A DNA stretch of 64,000 nucleotides from the NCBI RefSeq assembly GCF_022601975.1, contig NZ_JAKVIR010000030.1, forward strand, positions 1-64,000, written 5' to 3'. Position 1 is the stretch's first letter; every line of letters starts with the position of its first letter. The stretch is from Pontibacter sp. E15-1. Its GTDB lineage: Bacteria; Bacteroidota; Bacteroidia; Cytophagales; Hymenobacteraceae. The notes beneath the pieces are model-generated. The model saw only the letters and a program-made list of their open reading frames with translations. It was not told where the DNA came from and ran no database searches. Shown piece by piece: positions 7,030-14,933 of the stretch. Position numbers and translations under genes: made by a program.

Positions 7030-7192
7030 AGAGCATGTTTAAATTTCGTTTTTGGAAGCGAAAATTGTTCAGGAAGGGTTCTGGCGAAGCGTTTTTTGAG
7101 CCGCATAGCAGCGCTATGGGGTGATAAAAAGGCGAAGTCAGGTTCCTTAATGAACAATTTGCAGCCCAAAAGATGAATTTTAAACATGCTCT
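7030..7192. mobile_element. 163-bp foldback (MITE-like) element
   Basis: The element is bounded by perfect 14-bp inverted ends, AGAGCATGTTTAAA at 7030-7043 and TTTAAACATGCTCT at 7179-7192. The symmetry continues inward imperfectly (AAAATTGTTCA against TGAACAATTT, GGAAGGGTTC against GGTTCCTT) to a central CATAGCAGCGCTATG hairpin. It has no coding capacity. Related half-sites occur at 13180-13218 and 29057-29154. Its right end overlaps the stop codon of the btuG-like gene. Confidence 0.8.
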
Positions 7193-8298
7193 TAGTTAAA
7201 CACGAAGCCGTTCGGCCCAATGCCGACTTTAAACTCTTTCACCTTGGTGCCATCCGGCTGGTAAATGAAAACTGTTCCATCGCCGGAAAACCCGTTTTGG
7301 TCGGAGCCATAGATGTAGCCGTTGTCGGGGTCTATGCCCAGGCCGTAGAAGCTCCGGTTGATGAGGGGAGTAGAGGCAAGGCTGGTGGCACTGGCGCTTT
7401 GGGCATAGGTGGCACCCTGATAGTTGTAGTATAACTTCGCGCCGTCACCGGTTATGGCCAGGTTCCCGGGCGAAGCCTGGTTGCTGCCAAAGGTAAGTGT
7501 GTTCAGCACGGTGCTGTTGGCCGTGTTGATGGCAATCAGGGCACCGGGGGTTGTCTCGCTGTAGTTCACGGTCCAGTCGGAGTTGTACACGGTTCTGCCC
7601 TTGGCAAGCACCCAGAGCCTTTTGTCTGCGTCCAGTTCCAGTTCTGCCGGTCCGTCCGTCACTGTGATATCACGTTCCACCACGTCGGTGCTGGTATTGA
7701 TGACGGTGACCACGTTAGACCCGTTGATGGCGACGTACAGCTTCCCGTCCGCTACCAGCAGCTCCTCGGGCAGTGGCCCAACAGGTATGGTTTTCACCAC
7801 TTGCAAGGTTTTCAGGTCAATAACCGACACCTGGCCCGGCTGCCCATACGTTATCCACTCCGAAACATAGGCTTTGTCTGCGCTGGCGGCGGCAAAAAAG
7901 CGCGGCTGCTTCAGCTCTACCGCGCCCTCCGTCTGAAAGGTATAGGCATTCACCACCTCCAGCTTGTTGCTGTTGTTGGCCACAATATAAGCGCGGTCGC
8001 CTACAATGTCCAGGTCCATCACCACATCCCCCAGCGGGCGGTCGTTATTGGCTTTTTGCGAAATGCTGTTGATAACCGTCTGGTTGGCGCTATCGCTTAA
8101 GAAAGAAATGGAGCCGTTTGGTGTGCCGTAGTTGCCCTCGTTCAGGATAAAGACGCCGTGCTGGTCGTAGGGGCCCCGCACCTCGGTGCTGGTGGCAGGC
8201 GTTACGTCGTTGTCTTTATCGCAGCTGGTAAGGCCAAGAGAGCCGGAAAAAAGCGCTGTAGCCACAAAGAGGCTACGGAAGAAATTACTGTTTTTCAT
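7192..8298 (-). CDS. BtuG-like surface lipoprotein, YncE/DUF5074 beta-propeller
   Basis: This 368-residue protein has a lipoprotein signal (SGSLGLTSC, lipidated Cys26) followed by DKDND, an acidic tail of the kind linked to surface export in Bacteroidota. The mature part opens with GVFILNEGNYGTPNGSISF, typical of DUF5074/YncE propellers, and repeats blade motifs such as VSVIDLKTLQVVKTIPVGPLP and VTVINTSTDVV. It lies directly downstream of a TonB receptor gene under a cobalamin riboswitch. In Bacteroides the equivalent propeller, BtuG, binds B12 on the surface and feeds BtuB. The B12 role here is inferred from that synteny. The stop codon falls at the tip of the foldback element. Confidence 0.75.
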   Translation of the reverse strand: MKNSNFFRSLFVATALFSGSLGLTSCDKDNDVTPATSTEVRGPYDQHGVFILNEGNYGTPNGSISFLSDSANQTVINSISQKANNDRPLGDVVMDLDIVGDRAYIVANNSNKLEVVNAYTFQTEGAVELKQPRFFAAASADKAYVSEWITYGQPGQVSVIDLKTLQVVKTIPVGPLPEELLVADGKLYVAINGSNVVTVINTSTDVVERDITVTDGPAELELDADKRLWVLAKGRTVYNSDWTVNYSETTPGALIAINTANSTVLNTLTFGSNQASPGNLAITGDGAKLYYNYQGATYAQSASATSLASTPLINRSFYGLGIDPDNGYIYGSDQNGFSGDGTVFIYQPDGTKVKEFKVGIGPNGFVFN

Positions 8299-8392
8299 GG
8301 TATGTATTGGTATAGGTTGGTTTAGTTGCTATAAGATGATGCTCGGGAAGGGCAGTGATACCCGTGTGCCGGGTACCGGCGATTTCGTGCTG

Positions 8393-10315
8393 TTACGGCA
8401 GGCTGAAGCGTATGCTAAAGGTATAGCTGCGTGGTGGCATGGCCCGGTACGCCATGGTCTGGTACACGGTATTCGTCACGTTGTCGGAGCGGAGCGTGAG
8501 CAGGAGCGGGGTTTCCCAGAGCTCCAGTTTTTTGCTCAGGGCCAGCTGCAACAGCAGGAAGCCGTTTAGGCTGGTGGTTTCGGAGTTGGTGGTATAGCGC
8601 AGGCCGGTATAGTTCAGGTTGCCCAGCAGCGCCCAGTTGTGGTACTGCGCCGTTGTAGCGAAGATGGCCTTGTGCAAGGGCACATACATCAGTTGCTTGC
8701 CTTTGTCGCCTGTGCCGTCGTATACCTTCTCCTGCTCCGAGGAGGTATAGGTATAGCCGGCAGAACCGCTCAGCTTCATCTCGCCCACCGTGGCTGTTAC
8801 CTGGCTGCTGAGCTCCACCCCCCTCGACCGTACCTTCTGCAGGTTGGCGGGCCTCCAACGGCCTATGTCGTCCGGTGCCCACTGGATCCAATCATCGATC
8901 AGCATGTGGTATGCGGTTGCCTCTGTCTCCAGCAGCAGGGTGCTGCCCAATGGCAGCACGTGGCGCAGGCCACTTTCGTAGCTCCAGCCCTGCTCAGGCC
9001 TCAGGTCGGGGTTGCCCGCGCCAATCCAGTAGCGGTCGTTTAGGGTAGGCACGCGGTAACTGCCCGAGGCGCTTCCTTTCAGGGATAGCCGGTGTTGGTG
9101 CTGCTTGTAAAACGTCCAGTCGAAGCCCAGCGCTGGCGTGGGCATGGGGCTATACCCCTCCACCAGCGCCTGTCGCAGATTCAGGCTCAGGGCCAGCGGG
9201 GCTACGGGGTTATAGCGGAAAAGCGCGAACACGGCAGCCCGGTTCTCCTGCTGCTGTCCGGCGTAGCCATCGTTCTCGGCCACAAAATGCTGTAGGTTTA
9301 TACCCCCGCGCAGGCTCCAGTTGCTGCCCTTGGTATAGGTTTGCTCCGCCTGTAGCTGGTAGGTCTGCACGTCGGCTTCGGAGTTGGTGGTGTTGTCGGT
9401 ATAGTGCAGGTAATCTTTGAAGTAAGCCGCCTTCACGTCTGTCTGGCCCCAGCGGCTGCTATGTTTCAGTTCCGCTAGCAGCCGCAGGTTTTCGTCCTTT
9501 TGCGCCGCGTTATCGGGGGCAGAGCCCATGGCGGGCTGCAGGTCGCGGGCGGTGTAGGTATACCAGCCGTGCAGCGCCACTTGCGTTTTGTCGGTAAGGT
9601 GATAGGTGATATCCTGGGTGATGCCGTGCTGCTGCAGGGCGGCGTACTCCTGCTTTACCCTGGGTGTCTGATAGCGGGAAAGGTCGGTATAGGTGAAGTC
9701 GTTCCCGGCGAGGCGCAGGTAGGCGCTGGCGCCCACCTCCAGCTTCTGGCTGCCATAGCTGAGGCGGCCACTGCCAAAGTAACGGCCAAAGCTCCCCGCT
9801 TCCAGTTGCGCCTCCCACCCAAGCCCTTCGCCTTTGTACTCGGGAGAGTGGAGCAGCACCGCCCCACCGATCGCGCCGCTTCCGTAGGTGGCCGCTGCCG
9901 CACCGTGCTGCACCTCCACTGCGCCGATGCCACCTACCGGCAGCGTCGAGAAGTCGGTTTGCCCCAGCGTGGCCGACGCAATATTCAGCCCGTTCCAAAG
10001 CACGGCGGTTTGAGACGCGTTGGTCCCCCGAAACGACACGGAAGACAAGCCGCTGGCACCGTAGCTTTTGAAGTAGAGGGGGGTGCGGGCCTGCAACGCA
10101 TCTGCCAGCGAGCCGGAGGCATAGGTGCGGAGGTAGCTGCTGTCGATGGCGCTCACACGGCTGCCCGCGGCGTATACCTCGGCAGGCCTGCCAAACACCT
10201 CCACGGTGCGCAGTTGGTGCACAGTAGAATCGGGCTGCTGCGCCACTGCCGTAAACGACAAGGCCAGCAGGCAGGCGGTTAAGCCCCAAAAATCACGGAA
10301 AGAAAATAATGCCAC
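8393..10315 (-). CDS. btuB: TonB-dependent outer-membrane receptor, BtuB-like
   Basis: This 640-residue receptor has a signal peptide (ends TAVAQQ), a plug domain (LADALQARTPLYFKSYGASG, SVSFRGTNASQTAVLWNGLN, VGGIGAVEVQHGAAAATYGS, GAIGGAVLLHSPEY) and a beta-barrel ending in a C-terminal aromatic strand (YTFSIRFSLP). The length and plug fit BtuB-type transporters, which import cobalamin using TonB energy. The cobalamin riboswitch about 110 nt upstream on the same strand supports the substrate. The start is GTG at 10315: an in-frame stop at 10328 and the signal peptide leave no other choice. It is the first gene of a pair with the propeller lipoprotein, 94 bp downstream. Confidence 0.88.
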   Translation of the reverse strand: MALFSFRDFWGLTACLLALSFTAVAQQPDSTVHQLRTVEVFGRPAEVYAAGSRVSAIDSSYLRTYASGSLADALQARTPLYFKSYGASGLSSVSFRGTNASQTAVLWNGLNIASATLGQTDFSTLPVGGIGAVEVQHGAAAATYGSGAIGGAVLLHSPEYKGEGLGWEAQLEAGSFGRYFGSGRLSYGSQKLEVGASAYLRLAGNDFTYTDLSRYQTPRVKQEYAALQQHGITQDITYHLTDKTQVALHGWYTYTARDLQPAMGSAPDNAAQKDENLRLLAELKHSSRWGQTDVKAAYFKDYLHYTDNTTNSEADVQTYQLQAEQTYTKGSNWSLRGGINLQHFVAENDGYAGQQQENRAAVFALFRYNPVAPLALSLNLRQALVEGYSPMPTPALGFDWTFYKQHQHRLSLKGSASGSYRVPTLNDRYWIGAGNPDLRPEQGWSYESGLRHVLPLGSTLLLETEATAYHMLIDDWIQWAPDDIGRWRPANLQKVRSRGVELSSQVTATVGEMKLSGSAGYTYTSSEQEKVYDGTGDKGKQLMYVPLHKAIFATTAQYHNWALLGNLNYTGLRYTTNSETTSLNGFLLLQLALSKKLELWETPLLLTLRSDNVTNTVYQTMAYRAMPPRSYTFSIRFSLP

Positions 10316-10427
10316 GTACCCGGTTGCTTAAATCCCGAAGCATGCAAAACAGGCAGAAAGGCAGAGACAGCAAGCGCTAACATAGCGGAGGCCGTGCAGC
10401 TTTTTACCCGAAAGCATACGACAAATC

Positions 10428-10612
10428 AGTGTCGGACTGGCAGGTCTCCTGGCTCTCTTCAGTTAGCTCGCCTTCCCATGCAGCAAGTGCCGCACAGTGG
10501 CCGTTGGTATGGGCTAACCCCTTTTGTGAAGATGACAGTTGCGGGAACAGCACAGGTTTTGCACCTGTTTCCCTTTTAAGGCTCTTACCACGGCAGTAGT
10601 AAGCGCCACCAA
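10428..10612 (-). promoter_or_regulatory. Cobalamin (AdoCbl) riboswitch
   Basis: On the minus strand the hallmark B12 box AGCCAGGAGACCTGCC lies at 10439-10454. It is preceded by GGGAAACAGGTGCAAAACC, GTTCCCGCAACTGT, GCCACTGTG and CATGGGAAGGCG in the order of the class. The element starts just after a promoter box and ends about 110 nt before the receptor gene. No U-tailed terminator follows the aptamer, so control is probably at translation, shutting down btuB when cobalamin is plentiful. Boundaries are approximate. Confidence 0.93.
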
Positions 10613-10620
10613 TCTGAGAG

Positions 10621-10628
10621 CAAAAGTA
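10621..10628 (-). promoter_or_regulatory. -7 box for the riboswitch-btuB transcript
   Basis: TACTTTTG on the minus strand matches TAnnTTTG and would start transcription just before the aptamer. The -33 area, about 19 bp further upstream, falls inside a heptanucleotide repeat array and has no TTG. Confidence 0.55.
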
Positions 10629-10634
10629 GTGAAT

Positions 10635-10669
10635 AATTACGAATTACGAGTTACGAATTCCGAATTAGG
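10635..10669. repeat. Heptanucleotide tandem array A
   Basis: Five 7-bp units fill 35 bp: AATTACG, AATTACG, AGTTACG, AATTCCG, AATTAGG. The array lies just upstream of the minus-strand -7 box of the riboswitch transcript. Confidence 0.85.
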
Positions 10670-10733
10670 TGGTACCAAAGGCGTTGCCGCTTTTAACCAG
10701 ACCGCCACCCTATCGTACTACCAAACACAAACC

Positions 10734-10812
10734 ACGAAATACGAACAACGAATAACACCCATATATTAAAACCATTTACGAACAACGAACAACGAAAAAC
10801 AAACAACGACCG
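10734..10812. repeat. Heptanucleotide tandem arrays B and C
   Basis: Array B (10734-10761) reads ACGAAAT, ACGAACA, ACGAATA, ACACCCA. Array C (10778-10812) reads ACGAACA, ACGAACA, ACGAAAA, ACAAACA, ACGACCG. The last base of array C is the first base of the GTG start of the glycosylase gene, so the repeat forms its leader. The units differ from array A but share the 7-bp period. Confidence 0.8.
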
Positions 10813-11411
10813 TGAAGCTTCCGAAAGAATTCTATACCCGCCCGAATGTGGTGGCGCTTGCCCAGGAACTGATCGGGAAGCATCTGTATACCGCTGTGGA
10901 TGGCATCCTGACCGGTGGCATGATCGTGGAGACGGAGGCCTACTCCGGGGAGAACGACCGGGCCTGCCACGCGCACCTCAGCCGCCGAACCCCGCGCACC
11001 GAGATCATGTACCACGAGGGCGGGGTGGCTTATGTATACCTGGTGTACGGGATCTACCACCTCTTCAATATCATCACAAACACACACGGCAGAGCCGATG
11101 CCGTGCTGGTGCGGGCCATTGCGCCGGAAGAGGGGATTGAAGAAATGCAACTGCGCCGCAACATGGCCACCCTGAAACCGAACCTGACGGCAGGCCCCGG
11201 GGTGATGAGCAACGCCCTGGGGATCAGCAAAAAACTGTACGGTGCCGACCTGACCGGCGACACCATCTGGCTGGAGGATAGAGGGATGCGTTTCACTGCT
11301 GCAGAAATTGCCACAGGCCCCCGCATCGGCATCGACTATGCCGGAGAGGATGCCAGCCTGCCGTGGCGTTTCTGGCTAAAAGGGAACAAGTGGGTGAGCC
11401 GGAAAAAGTAG
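10812..11411 (+). CDS. 3-methyladenine DNA glycosylase, AAG/MPG family
   Basis: This 199-residue enzyme excises alkylated purines (3-methyladenine, hypoxanthine and others) in base-excision repair. The family core is plain: PKEFYTRPNVVALAQELIGK, then IVETEAYSGENDRACHA with the catalytic Glu (E40 or E42), THGRADAVLVRAIAP, and LTAGPGVMSNALGISKKLYG for product-site contacts. Length is normal. The start is GTG at 10812, since translation must include LPKEFY and no ATG precedes it. The leader is a heptad-repeat array. It is a single gene with no obvious operon partner. Confidence 0.92.
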   Translation: MKLPKEFYTRPNVVALAQELIGKHLYTAVDGILTGGMIVETEAYSGENDRACHAHLSRRTPRTEIMYHEGGVAYVYLVYGIYHLFNIITNTHGRADAVLVRAIAPEEGIEEMQLRRNMATLKPNLTAGPGVMSNALGISKKLYGADLTGDTIWLEDRGMRFTAAEIATGPRIGIDYAGEDASLPWRFWLKGNKWVSRKK

Positions 11412-12009
11412 TATAGCGTGGACTCGGTTGGTATCAACGCCGATATCTCTATGGCGCAAGCGTCCGCTTGTGCCTCACAATGCAATCCCACCTGCCGCCT
11501 AACATGATAGGCACAAGCGGACGCTTGCGCCAGGGTTTATAGGCTCCAAAATCACGAAATAAAAATGCTCCAGTGCGCAACATCCATTCGATAATGGTAT
11601 AACAGGTATTTTAAGTGCCTGAACTAAAGCAACTACAAAGTATAACTACCGCATTTCGGCTTGCCGGTGAAAACACGCGGCAAGGGCGGCGGGAGTTTTT
11701 GTGATTTATTTTGAGCGACCGCTTAACTCTTCCTTTTAGCAGAAGTTCTATATGCAATTTTCAGGTGCTACGGTTTATAATGGGCTTTCTGCGCTACGTG
11801 ATATTATCGCCACAAATGAGAACTAAGATCTTTTCTGCGTTTTATAGCGGACTTACCGCTCTACTTCCGGCGCATCTCAGAAAATATGAGCAGCTTGATG
11901 TTCTGATCTGACTATTGAATTGGGTTGCTTGTATAAATGATGGATGATCAAAAAGAGGTATGATCACTGATTGCCGCGGTTATTTTACATTAGTATCTCG
12001 CAGCAGCTT
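11412..12009. other. 598-bp intergenic region
   Basis: Apart from the 23-bp inverted repeat I see no gene here. Position 11640 onward is AT-richer than its surroundings and holds short frames (for example 66 codons at 11711-11911 and MQFSGATVYNGLSALRDI near 11751) that are broken by stops and match nothing I know. It may be degraded coding DNA. Confidence 0.5.
11453..11531. repeat. Perfect 23-bp inverted repeat
   Basis: The arms at 11453-11475 and 11509-11531 are exact reverse complements (left arm begins GGCGCAAGCGTCCGCTTG) around a 33-bp loop. Each arm itself holds a smaller near-palindrome, GCAAGCGTCCGCTTG. No T run follows, so it looks more like a REP-type or mobile palindrome than a terminator, though it could end transcripts after the glycosylase gene. 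Confidence 0.9.
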
Positions 12010-13152
12010 TTACTTCCTGGCAGGCAGAATGCTTTTCAGGGCAAACGGCATGCGTTTGGCCCAGGCCGCCTCCGCATGTTTTGCCTCTGCGTCTTTCACC
12101 CAGATAAAGTCTTTTCCTGCTTCATACCCCTTTTCCTTCAAGGCGGCCAGCATGTCATCTATACCGGGTTGCAGGCGCTCTTCCAGGTCAATGCCGCCAT
12201 TATCGATATAAAAGAAAAGGGGCTTCTTTTTGCCGTTGTAGCCACGGACGTCCTGCACATAATCGATATGCTGAATCTTGAAGGCCGGCGACATGCAGAT
12301 GGCTTTGGAGAAAACATATGGGTGCTCCCAGGCCAGCATGAACGCCATGATGCCGCCAGCGGAGGAGCCGCCGGTATACGTATGCTTTCTGCCTTTTCGG
12401 GTGCGGTACGCCTGGTCGATGAAGGGTTTGGCGGTGTTCACCACGAAATCCATATAGGCTGTGCCTTTTTCTCCCGGCGTGTACTCGTCGCTTCGGTCGG
12501 GGGTGTTGTAGATGCCCACTATGATGGCGGGGGCCATGGCTCCGGCCCTGATCAGGCTGTCTGCCGTCTCGTCAATCTGCCAGTCGGTGCCGAAGGAGCT
12601 GGTGGCGGGGTCGAACACGTTCTGGCCATCGTGCATGTATAGCACCTGATAGCGCTTGCGGCCGGATTCATAGCCAGGCGGCAACCACACCATCAGGTCG
12701 CGGGGGCGGATGCCCTTGCCGGTGAGGTTTGTGTGCAGCCTGGTTGTGCCGGTTATACCCCCTTTGCTCGGTGCGGGCTTCTTTTCGAGCCAATACCTCA
12801 CCTCATCTTTAACAAGGGTGTCTTTAGATGCCCGCACGCTGAAATTGGGCAGCGCCTGCGCCTGGGCGTCTGTGGCCTCGCGCTCCCAGGAGCCCAGGGT
12901 ATACTTATAGGCAAACGACTGCGGCTGTTGCAGCTGTATCTGTTTTGCCCAGATGTGGTTTCCCTGGTAGGCCATTTTAACTTTTGCCGGGTCCCAGTCG
13001 CCTAACTGCCCGAGGCTGCCCGTGATGTATACCGCAGTGGTATCGGAGAGGGTGGGGGCATGCAGCTGGATCTGCACCCGGACAGGCTGTTGGGCGCAGG
13101 CCGCTGTCAGCGACAACACGAAAGAAGCCAACAAGAGAAGCAGTAGTTTCAT
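12010..13152 (-). CDS. Secreted esterase with N-terminal CBM20-like domain
   Basis: This 380-residue protein has a signal peptide (ends LTAACAQQ). Residues 25-120 resemble a starch-binding/CBM20 sandwich (VYITGSLGQLGDWDPAKVKM, GNHIWAKQIQL, FAYKYTLGSWERE). Residues 135-375 form an enterochelin-esterase/esterase-D type alpha/beta hydrolase. The nucleophile is S264 in GGSSAGG and the likely catalytic His is H359 in AKHAEAAWAKR. RDLMVWLPPGYE and VLYMHDGQNVFD are typical of the fold. It probably cleaves an ester of a sugar or aromatic compound outside the cytoplasm, and the substrate is open. Ending AACAQ, it could be a lipoprotein or a freely secreted protein. Confidence 0.85.
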   Translation of the reverse strand: MKLLLLLLASFVLSLTAACAQQPVRVQIQLHAPTLSDTTAVYITGSLGQLGDWDPAKVKMAYQGNHIWAKQIQLQQPQSFAYKYTLGSWEREATDAQAQALPNFSVRASKDTLVKDEVRYWLEKKPAPSKGGITGTTRLHTNLTGKGIRPRDLMVWLPPGYESGRKRYQVLYMHDGQNVFDPATSSFGTDWQIDETADSLIRAGAMAPAIIVGIYNTPDRSDEYTPGEKGTAYMDFVVNTAKPFIDQAYRTRKGRKHTYTGGSSAGGIMAFMLAWEHPYVFSKAICMSPAFKIQHIDYVQDVRGYNGKKKPLFFYIDNGGIDLEERLQPGIDDMLAALKEKGYEAGKDFIWVKDAEAKHAEAAWAKRMPFALKSILPARK

Positions 13153-13179
13153 GGTAGGGGGTATGAGTGGGTCGACTTA

Positions 13180-13218
13180 AGCGCACGTCTGAATTTCATC
13201 TTTTGGAAGCAAAGTTCA
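13180..13218. repeat. Solo half-site related to the 163-bp foldback element
   Basis: AGCGCACGTCTGAATTTCAT followed by CTTTTGGAAGCAAAGTTC closely resembles the reverse complement of the right end of the element at 7030-7192 (GCATGTTTAAAATTCATC, TTTTGGGCTGCAAATTG). No matching opposite end is visible nearby. It lies upstream of the esterase gene start. Confidence 0.55.
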
Positions 13219-13280
13219 AAAATACGCCTGAACCCCAAGATATGGTTTTTGGAGCAAAACAGGGTTAGGGGTAAAACAAA

Positions 13281-13309
13281 ACAGCCACAACGTATGCGGT
13301 TGTGGCTGT
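13281..13309 (-). terminator. Terminator of the small charged-protein gene
   Basis: ACAGCCACAAC-GTATGCG-GTTGTGGCTGT is an 11-bp perfect stem. On the minus strand it is followed by a T-rich stretch, 23 bp after the stop of the gene at 13332-13517. Confidence 0.8.
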
Positions 13310-13331
13310 TTCAGGCAGTGCAGATGCGCTG

Positions 13332-13517
13332 TTACTTGTTGTGCTTTTTCACCTCTGCGTCCTGCTCGTTATCGGTGCGTGCCTGCGGCGTCTTGTCCTC
13401 TGGCATTTTGGTGTCGGTCACGTCGCGCTCCAGGCTGTTGGTGATGTCTTTCTTTTCGTCCTTGCCTTTGTTGGTCAGCTCCGACTGGTTTTGCTTGTTT
13501 TCCTTATCTGTGCTCAT
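13332..13517 (-). CDS. Small highly charged hypothetical protein (61 aa)
   Basis: The product begins MSTDKENKQNQSELTNKGKD and is almost wholly polar, rich in Lys, Asp, Glu and Asn, so it should be disordered and soluble. A longer frame from 13598 would add 27 residues of different composition across a palindrome, so I take the ATG at 13517. A good terminator follows. It resembles in style the 55-residue protein at 6330-6497. The function is unknown. Confidence 0.6.
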   Translation of the reverse strand: MSTDKENKQNQSELTNKGKDEKKDITNSLERDVTDTKMPEDKTPQARTDNEQDAEVKKHNK

Positions 13518-13550
13518 GGTTCTCAGGTTAAAATTAAAAAATAAAGTACT

Positions 13551-13612
13551 GCCCTGCGTGGAGCGATGCGCCCGCAGCTGCGGGAGGGTGCTACACACAG
13601 GGCTTTATTAGT
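13551..13612. repeat. Imperfect long palindrome
   Basis: GCCCTGcGTGgAGC and GCTaCAcACAGGGC (12 of 14 paired) enclose a perfect CCCGCAGCTGCGGG palindrome, so the whole 62 bp can extrude as one stem. It lies between two minus-strand genes and could terminate the methyltransferase transcript. Confidence 0.7.
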
Positions 13613-13699
13613 ACGGATGCCTGCCCCGGTGGTTTTGCAGGCGGGCACAGTCCGGGGAGATGCCGCCATAGGCGAAGCGCTGATTTGCCGGAAGCCGTT

Positions 13700-14887
13700 C
13701 TATGCCTTTCGGCAAATCAGCACCACAGGCTTTTGGTGCATGTCGGTGGTGAAGAAGAGGTAGGTATGGCCGCCCTCCCTGATACCCGTTTTCTGCCGGA
13801 TGCCCGCCACCGTGTCGGGAAAGTTGCGCACCGTGATGTTGGCCTGCTTGCCTGGCAGGTGGCGCAGCAGCTCCTTTTTGTTGTAGCGGCTCATGGCCAG
13901 GCACACAAAGCTGCGCCCCGGAAAGTCAGGAACCAGCGTGGCGGAGGTATAGAGGTGGCTGTTGGGGTGTAGCTTTTGCAACTGCAGACGCTGGGCCAGG
14001 TAGCGGTAAGCCCCGGCTTTCAGGATGGCGGCGTTCGGCTCGTAGATATACCGCTGCGGGTCGGCAAAGGAAACGTCCGCGTCTTCTTCGGCCGCCTTTG
14101 TAAAGACGATCTCTTGCGTGGTGCCATTCGGCAGCAGGTTGATGGCCGTGCGTATGGCCTGTGCCGGTGGCGTGGCCCCGGGCTCCAGCAGGTAGAGCAC
14201 TTCTTTCACTTCGTTCTGCACCGCCACGATCCATACCCTGGCCACATGCTGCAGTTGCTCCAGGGCCAGGTCGATGTCCAGCATCGGGGAGGATTTCAGC
14301 AACACCGCACTTGCCTTCGTGAAGAGCAGCGGCAGCAGGTGCAGCACATCGGGCTCGCAATCCTGCAGCAGGTGCAGCTTTTGGTTGCTGCCGCCCCGGC
14401 GGGCTGGGTCGAGGTAGAGCATGTCGGCCATACCGGTAAAGCTTTGCAGAAACGCCTCTGCCGTAATAGCCATGCTCTGGATGTTGCCTGCCTCCAGCAG
14501 CCCAAAGTTATACCGGGCAATCTCCTGCAAGTCCGGGTTCTGCTCTACATGTATGACCTCCGCGAAACGCGTGGCAAAGTAAAAGCTGTCTACGCCAAAT
14601 CCGCCGGTCAAATCCACCAGCAGCTTCCCCGATACCAGCGAGGCCTTGTAGGCCGCGGCAGCCTCCGACGAGCTCTGCTCCACCGACAGGGTAACCGGAA
14701 AGACTGTATCCGGATGCTGCGCCCAGGTGGGCAGTTTCTGCTCCGCTTTCTGGCGGGCCTGTATCTGCTGCACCAGTTCCTGCAGCGGCAAATGCGGGTA
14801 GCGCTTGGCCTGCAGCATCAGCGCAGCCGGTTCCTGGTGCCGGTGCTCCTGCATAAACGCTCTCTCTTCCGGAGTAAATTGGCGCAT
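13700..14887 (-). CDS. Class I SAM-dependent methyltransferase with THUMP-like domain
   Basis: This 395-residue protein has a Rossmann methyltransferase core: VDLTGGFGVDSFYFA as motif I, VIHVEQNPDLQEIARYNF, then MLYLDPARRG as the catalytic DPAR motif. The C-terminal part (GGHTYLFFTTDMHQKPVVLI at the end) is of the THUMP-like type seen in uncharacterised Bacteroidota proteins. An RNA substrate is likely but unproven. I prefer ATG 14887 (MRQFTPEERAFMQEH) to a GTG six codons earlier because the family begins around this TPEE segment. A -7 box lies at 14934-14941. Confidence 0.78.
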   Translation of the reverse strand: MRQFTPEERAFMQEHRHQEPAALMLQAKRYPHLPLQELVQQIQARQKAEQKLPTWAQHPDTVFPVTLSVEQSSSEAAAAYKASLVSGKLLVDLTGGFGVDSFYFATRFAEVIHVEQNPDLQEIARYNFGLLEAGNIQSMAITAEAFLQSFTGMADMLYLDPARRGGSNQKLHLLQDCEPDVLHLLPLLFTKASAVLLKSSPMLDIDLALEQLQHVARVWIVAVQNEVKEVLYLLEPGATPPAQAIRTAINLLPNGTTQEIVFTKAAEEDADVSFADPQRYIYEPNAAILKAGAYRYLAQRLQLQKLHPNSHLYTSATLVPDFPGRSFVCLAMSRYNKKELLRHLPGKQANITVRNFPDTVAGIRQKTGIREGGHTYLFFTTDMHQKPVVLICRKA

Positions 14888-14933
14888 CGTGTTAGGGTTA
14901 GCCACGGGAGTCGTGGACGGTTACAGCAAACCG

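Noticed and set aside
9500-10289. Long frames of about 260 codons within the btuB-like gene
   Set aside because: The receptor gene in the correct frame has a signal peptide, plug and barrel. These others are GC-rich shadow frames without family resemblance.
11711-11911. 66-codon frame in the 11.4-12.0 kb gap
   Set aside because: No recognisable start context, family or composition, and the surrounding sequence looks degraded.
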